A DNA stretch of 64,000 nt, taken from Streptomyces melanogenes (lineage in GTDB: Bacteria; Actinomycetota; Actinomycetes; Streptomycetales; Streptomycetaceae). The DNA lies in NCBI RefSeq assembly GCF_014649795.1, contig NZ_BMTS01000017.1, positions 109,568 through 173,567 of the forward strand, written 5' to 3'. Every line of letters starts with the position of its first letter. The first letter of the stretch is position 1. A program made the position numbers and the translations under genes. This document shows, piece after piece, positions 60,216 to 64,000 of this stretch. The notes beneath the pieces are model-generated. The model saw nothing but the letters and a program-made list of their open reading frames with translations, did no database searches and was not told the DNA's origin.

Positions 60216-60332
60216 ATGAAGAACGACGGCACGGCCCGGTGGACCACCACACCGCTGTCGATCTACAGCGACCCGAGGAGCTTCAGCGGCGCCGGCGTCG
60301 TCGCCGCGGGCCCCGGCGACATGCACTGCTAG
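60216..60332 (+). CDS. 38-residue peptide, first gene of the candidate peptide operon
   Basis: ATG 60216 has AGGGGG at 4-9 nt upstream. The product reads MKNDGTARWTTTPLSIYSDP and continues RSFSGAGVVAAGPGDMHC. It is Ser/Thr/Gly-rich with Trp, Tyr and a C-terminal Cys, which looks more like a peptide substrate than a folded protein. It has no signal peptide. Being divergent from the regulator and ahead of an adenylating enzyme, it could be a precursor or signalling peptide. The role is inferred. Confidence 0.55.
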   Translation: MKNDGTARWTTTPLSIYSDPRSFSGAGVVAAGPGDMHC

Positions 60333-60452
60333 CCACGCTGCTCCCACAGACTGCCGTGGCCGGGCGCGCCGCGATCTTCCTGCGGCAGGAGAACGCACCG
60401 GCCCCGGCGGAACGGAAAGTTCAACTCAACCGAACGAACTCACGGAGGAATC

Positions 60453-60527
60453 ATGGTTGCGCTCTTCGCCCGCTACACCCGCTACGCGCTCAGCACGATG
60501 ACCGCCGCGGTCTTCACGAGCGGCTGA
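60453..60527 (+). CDS. 24-residue peptide directly ahead of the adenylating enzyme
   Basis: ATG 60453 follows an excellent ribosome binding site (ACGGAGGAATC). The product starts MVALFARYTRYALS and ends TMTAAVFTSG. It is amphipathic, with a hydrophobic centre and two Tyr. Strong translation signal, tiny size and a perfect hairpin downstream (60562-60592) are typical of a highly expressed precursor peptide followed by maturation genes. The homology is unknown. Confidence 0.6.
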   Translation: MVALFARYTRYALSTMTAAVFTSG

Positions 60528-60561
60528 CGGTCTGCGCGTTGATCGTCACTGACTGAACCGA

Positions 60562-60592
60562 GCGGGTGGCCGGTGTCTCATCGGCCACCCGC
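60562..60592 (+). terminator. 11-bp hairpin, attenuator between peptide and enzyme genes
   Basis: GCGGGTGGCCG and CGGCCACCCGC pair perfectly around a 9-nt loop, 35 nt after the 24-residue peptide and just before the adenylating enzyme. It probably lets only part of the transcripts read through. Confidence 0.65.
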
Positions 60593-60617
60593 GCCACGAG
60601 GAGGGAGGCTCAGGCGC

Positions 60618-62078
60618 GTGTTCGGGACCATGATCCGGCAGATTCAGTACGGCGCGCAGATGCTGCGCGGCGGACGGCTGGCCGTGAGCGGCCTGCAGGG
60701 CACCGTGGCCGATCTGCGGGCGACGATCGAGGAGTTCGGCGAGCCCGGCGAGGAAGCCGCCGTGATGTTGCCGGGCGGCACGGAGCCGGATCCGCAGATC
60801 CAGCGGACGATGGCCGACCGCAGGCTGAAGCTGACGGTACGGCACGCGGCCGCTCACGTTCCCTACTACCGCCACCTCTTCGCCGAACTGGGCCTCAACC
60901 CCCAGGACATCTCGCTCGACACGCTCGCGCTGCTGCCGCCGACGCCGAAGTCGGCGCTGCGCGCCGCGTCGTCGGCCTTCGTCTCCGTGCGCTCCGAGCC
61001 GGTCCTGCTGGCCCAGACCACCGGGACGACCGGCATACCGACGAGCGTGTGGTTCTCGCAGTACGAGCTCGAACTCGCCGCCGCGCTGTCGGCCATGTCG
61101 TTCCTGATGGGTTCCGCCCTGCGCAGCAGACACATCGTGCTGAGCACGATCAGCTCCCGGGCGACCCTGGCCAAGCTCACCGTCCAGCGCGCGCTGGCGA
61201 TGGTCGGCGCCGGATTCATCGCCATGGGGACCGTGGATCCCCGGATCATCATCGACCGGCTCGCCACCCCCATGCGGCTGCCGGGCAAGGAGCCCCAGGT
61301 CACCCATCTCATCGTGACCGCATCCGCCCTCGGCGGCCTCGTCCAGACCGCGGAACGCGACGGCTGGGACCCCGCCGACTTCGGGCTGTGGCAGATCCTC
61401 GTCGGCGGCGAGGTGCTCAGTGACCCGTTGCGCAGCCGCGCCGAGGAGGTGTTCGGGGCGCAGGTCACCGACACGTACTCGATGACCGAGACCATGCCGA
61501 CCGCGGGGCTGGCCTGCGAGGAAGGCCACCTCCACCTCTCGGCCGAACAGGCCCACATCGAGGTGCTCGACCCCCTGACCCACACCCCGGCCGGGCCCGG
61601 CGAGACCGGCACCCTGGTCGTGACGCCGTACACGCAGTACCGCGACACCACGCTCCTGCTGCGCTACGACACCGGCGACCTCGTCCGCCGCCTGCCCGGC
61701 ACCGAACCCCCGACCTGCTCCCTGCGCGGCATGCCCGCCACCTCGAGGATCCTCGGCCGCAACACCAACGGTCCGGCGGAACTGACCCAGCGTGCCGTCC
61801 TCGACCGCCTCCAGGGCGAGCGGCGACTTCCGCTGCCGACGCGGTACGCGGTGTCGCCAGGTCCGGACGGCCCCCGGCTGTACGTGGTCGCGGACCGCCC
61901 GTCGGCGGCGCTGCTGGCCCATGTGGAGAAACGGTGCGCCGATCTCCCCCTCAGCGGCGTCGTCCTGCTGGAGGATCCCGACGAACTCCCCGAACCCTGC
62001 CGCGTAAGAGCCGATCTGACCGAGCACAGCTTCGAGCTGCCCTCCCCGCGTCACCAGCCGGTACGGAGTGCCCGATGA
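60618..62078 (+). CDS. Adenylate-forming enzyme, phenylacetate-CoA-ligase (PaaK)-like
   Basis: A 486-residue ANL-superfamily enzyme. Motifs: RHAAAHVPYYRHLFAELGL (PaaK start), LLAQTTGTTGIPTSVWFS (P-loop-like A3), DTYSMTETMPTAGLACEEGHLHL (A5), LLRYDTGDLVRR (A7) and RGMPATSRILGRN (A8). The set is complete, so it should activate a carboxylate as the adenylate. The substrate is unknown. GTG 60618 with GAGGAGGGAGG upstream is preferred over GTG 60573, which lies inside the hairpin. It overlaps the next gene by 4 nt (ATGA). It might activate a free acid for attachment to the peptide, or another acid. Confidence 0.85.
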   Translation: MFGTMIRQIQYGAQMLRGGRLAVSGLQGTVADLRATIEEFGEPGEEAAVMLPGGTEPDPQIQRTMADRRLKLTVRHAAAHVPYYRHLFAELGLNPQDISLDTLALLPPTPKSALRAASSAFVSVRSEPVLLAQTTGTTGIPTSVWFSQYELELAAALSAMSFLMGSALRSRHIVLSTISSRATLAKLTVQRALAMVGAGFIAMGTVDPRIIIDRLATPMRLPGKEPQVTHLIVTASALGGLVQTAERDGWDPADFGLWQILVGGEVLSDPLRSRAEEVFGAQVTDTYSMTETMPTAGLACEEGHLHLSAEQAHIEVLDPLTHTPAGPGETGTLVVTPYTQYRDTTLLLRYDTGDLVRRLPGTEPPTCSLRGMPATSRILGRNTNGPAELTQRAVLDRLQGERRLPLPTRYAVSPGPDGPRLYVVADRPSAALLAHVEKRCADLPLSGVVLLEDPDELPEPCRVRADLTEHSFELPSPRHQPVRSAR

Positions 62079-63268
62079 GTCAACTCGCCCAGGCTCTCAC
62101 CCTGTTGGCCGCGCTGGCGGCGCTCATCGCACTCGCCGCGCTGTATCTGCGACGCGTCCGTATGCCGCGCCCGCCGGTGGGCCGCTTCGTCCGCTCGGAC
62201 ATCGCGGTGATGACCGTCACGCTGGTGTCGATGCCTCCGATCTACCTGCATCTGCCGCGAGCTCTGACGGCCTGTGCGTTCGGCGCGGTCTTCCTCGGTG
62301 CCTGTTCCATGGCCCTCGCCCCGGTCGTGGGCGGCCGGCGCGGCGCGGCCGTGACTCTGACCCTCGGTGCCTTCATACTCACCGCGCATCTGGCGGGATG
62401 GGTGCCCGCGCGGATCGCCGCGGGTGATCTGCTGCTGGCTCTCGCGGTGGTCGGGGTCAGCAACCTGTGGGCCCAGACCGGTATGACCGCCGGTCAGGTC
62501 GCGGCGCTGGCCGGGCTCCTGGCGCCGTACGACCTGCTGGCCACGGGGCTGACCTCGGTCACCGCCCAGCTCGTGCACCACTTCGCGGGCATGCCGCTCG
62601 GACCGATGCTCGCCGTCAACGACGGCACCTCACCCATCGGGGCCGGGCTCGGCGACTGTCTGATGCTGGCGCTGTGGCCGCTCGTCGCCGCCAAGGCCTT
62701 CGGGCGGGCGGCCGGCTGGTGCGGCGCGATCATCGGACTGTGCGTGGTGTCCGTGGTGCTCACGGGACCCGTCGCGGGCTGGGTCCACGGCGGCGTACCG
62801 CTCCTGACCGGGCTCGGCCCGTGCATCGTCGCGCAGTACGCCTACTGGCGCACGCGCCGCGGACCCGAGCGCCGCACCGTCGACTGGCGCGGCACCGCCG
62901 TGGAGCCGTCGACCGACCCCTTCCACGAGCAGGACGTGGCCGTCGCCCTGGCGATCGCCGACCAGCACAGAGACGCAGGATGGCTGGCCGTGGCGGAGGG
63001 CCGTGCCGTCGGCCACGCCCTCTCCCCCGGCGGCGCCCGTCGCACGGCCCGCGAAGCGGGGCATACGGCGGTACCGGTGGTCGTCGCAGTGCGGCCACAC
63101 GGCACGGCGGCGAAAGCGAATACCCCGGGCGGATCTGGGGCTGGGCAGTCCGCACTTTCCCGAGCCGTCGGTGGTGGTGCCGACGCAGAACGGATCGCGC
63201 GAGTACGACAGAGTCATACGGGCGCGGGCGAGGTCGCGGCAGGCGAATGGCCCAGAAATCTCGGTTGA
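62075..63268 (+). CDS. Integral membrane protein coupled to the adenylating enzyme
   Basis: A 397-residue protein. The first 270 residues hold about 8-9 membrane helices (MSQLAQALTLLAALAALIAL, then ALTACAFGAVFLGACSMALAPVV, WCGAIIGLCVVSVVLTGPVAGWV and others). A soluble tail follows (HEQDVAVALAIADQHRDAGWL). I do not recognise a transporter family. ATG 62075 overlaps the stop of the adenylating enzyme (ATGA). It may export the peptide product or act in membrane-bound processing. Confidence 0.75.
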   Translation: MSQLAQALTLLAALAALIALAALYLRRVRMPRPPVGRFVRSDIAVMTVTLVSMPPIYLHLPRALTACAFGAVFLGACSMALAPVVGGRRGAAVTLTLGAFILTAHLAGWVPARIAAGDLLLALAVVGVSNLWAQTGMTAGQVAALAGLLAPYDLLATGLTSVTAQLVHHFAGMPLGPMLAVNDGTSPIGAGLGDCLMLALWPLVAAKAFGRAAGWCGAIIGLCVVSVVLTGPVAGWVHGGVPLLTGLGPCIVAQYAYWRTRRGPERRTVDWRGTAVEPSTDPFHEQDVAVALAIADQHRDAGWLAVAEGRAVGHALSPGGARRTAREAGHTAVPVVVAVRPHGTAAKANTPGGSGAGQSALSRAVGGGADAERIARVRQSHTGAGEVAAGEWPRNLG

Positions 63269-63398
63269 GATCGGCCCAGCTTTCCGAGACATTGCGTCGT
63301 TAGGTTGGAGGCAAGACGAAGACCTGAGCCGACTTCCACTCGGTCCCCGCCTGCGCCTTCGCCTGGATCACCGCACAGTGACTGAACAGGAGCCACCC

Positions 63399-63902
63399 AT
63401 GGCCGACACGCCGCAGACCACCCCCGACGCTCAGGTCGAGGACCGGAGCGGGCAGGACCGCCCCGATCACCCCGCGGCCTTCGACGATGCGGCCATACGC
63501 CAGGCCCGCAACTCCGCCGCGTTCTGGGCCGCGACCGGAAAGTCCCGCGGCCACGAGGTGATCCGCCGGCGCGGCTTCCTGGCCGTGCTCGGCGACCAGC
63601 GCGCCGGAACGCGATTCCTGCTGCAGGAACCCGGCCTCGACGCGCACGAGCTCGCCGAACTGACCGAACTGGCCGCCCGATCGGCCGGACCGGTCGATGC
63701 CGAGGACCCGTTCAGCTCCACCGACCTCAGTCACCTGGGCATGCCGCGCAGCTGGCAGATGCCGATCATGGTGCGCCCGCCCAGCCCTGTCCCCGCCCCC
63801 GCGATGGAGGTGGTCCGAGTCCAGGGGACGCAAGAGCTACAGGCTGCCGAACGGATCGTGATCGACGGCTTCGAGTTGACCAGATTCACCCCCTACTGTT
63901 GA
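63399..63902 (+). pseudogene. Truncated GNAT-like acetyltransferase gene
   Basis: ATG 63399 (AGGAG upstream) starts a 167-residue frame. After a disordered acidic leader come AAIRQARNSAAFWAATGKSRGHEVIRRRGFLAVLGDQRAGTRFLLQEPGLDAHELAELTELAARS and EVVRVQGTQELQAAERIVIDGFEL. The last part resembles the first helix of a GNAT domain after an N-terminal extension. The frame ends TRFTPYC and stop, before the acetyl-CoA loop (RxxGxG/A), so the domain is lost. A repeat-rich sequence follows directly. An insertion near 63896 is the simplest explanation. Confidence 0.65.
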
Positions 63903-63910
63903 ACAGCACG

Positions 63911-63974
63911 AAAGAGTTCAGCAGCGCAGCAAAGAGTTCAGCATGTAGTTCAGCAGTGCAGTGAACTGTTCAGC
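63911..63974. repeat. Array of four GTTCAGC repeats
   Basis: GTTCAGC starts at 63916, 63936, 63948 and 63968 (spacings 20, 12 and 20). The first two lie in 12-bp units AAAGAGTTCAGC. Inverted related sequence (GAACAG) flanks the array. The composition is AT-richer than the rest of the window. It may be the end of a mobile element or a protein-binding array next to the broken GNAT gene. Confidence 0.6.
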
Positions 63975-64000
63975 GCCATACGGTACATCAATGGACGTTT

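Noticed and set aside
1..64000. CRISPR array, tRNA or rRNA gene
   Set aside because: No regularly spaced 25-40 bp repeats and no recognisable tRNA cloverleaf or rRNA sequence was seen on reading the window.

Overview
The window reads as an actinomycete chromosome, most likely a Streptomyces accessory (arm-like) region. It is very GC-rich, codons strongly prefer G or C in the third position, and GTG/TTG starts are common. Many genes belong to families typical of streptomycetes: a SARP/NB-ARC regulator, DUF6296, DUF1206, DUF4232, DUF6247, DUF7848, an LCM-type methyltransferase, and many Tat- or Sec-exported lectin and FG-GAP proteins. I saw no rRNA, tRNA or CRISPR array. Gene orientation flips often, and perfect GC-rich hairpins sit between many convergent pairs.

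Layout: 1-9.7 kb holds a truncated gene, a DUF6296 protein, an ArsR-MFS operon, a secreted PIG-L deacetylase, a quinone-oxidoreductase-like enzyme divergent from an HxlR regulator, a TPR protein, and an SDR divergent from a MerR regulator. 10-24 kb is rich in exported proteins: small secreted proteins, an FG-GAP protein, a peptidoglycan-binding protein and an M6 metalloprotease. It also holds a large SARP regulator with a SARP-type direct repeat ahead of it, a broken trypsin-like gene, and a predicted HTH-transmembrane-propeller protein. 24-44.5 kb is a patchwork: a DUF4246 oxygenase-like protein, a deazaflavin oxidoreductase, orphan immunity-like proteins (Imm5, barstar), lipoproteins (one frameshifted), small hypotheticals, a secreted ricin-type lectin, a secreted endonuclease/phosphatase and a Ser/Thr kinase.

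44.8-48.4 kb is a compact minus-strand locus: an XRE regulator, three overlapping small genes, a Pro/Gly-rich 41-residue peptide, and a protein-L-isoaspartate methyltransferase (PIMT) homologue starting 3 nt after the peptide. This fits an aspartimide-forming RiPP of the imiditide type; two copies of the element GTAGCAAGnnnGTTGG precede the regulator and the small genes. 51.5-57.4 kb is a three-gene oxidative operon: a catalase-like domain fused to a fatty-acid alpha-dioxygenase, a nitroreductase-fold protein and a ThDP enzyme. A pathway of fatty-acid alpha-oxidation or oxylipin type is a reasonable hypothesis.

58.2-63.3 kb is a second candidate peptide system. A predicted membrane-anchored HTH/ricin regulator is divergent from two tiny peptide genes, a hairpin, a PaaK-like adenylating enzyme and an integral membrane protein. 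The palindrome TTGTCCGCGGACAA lies in the divergent promoter. About 130 bp of that region recurs at 38.9 kb ahead of a secreted lectin gene, where the regulator gene is missing. At the right end a GNAT-like gene is cut off mid-domain, next to an array of GTTCAGC repeats, probably the edge of an inserted element.
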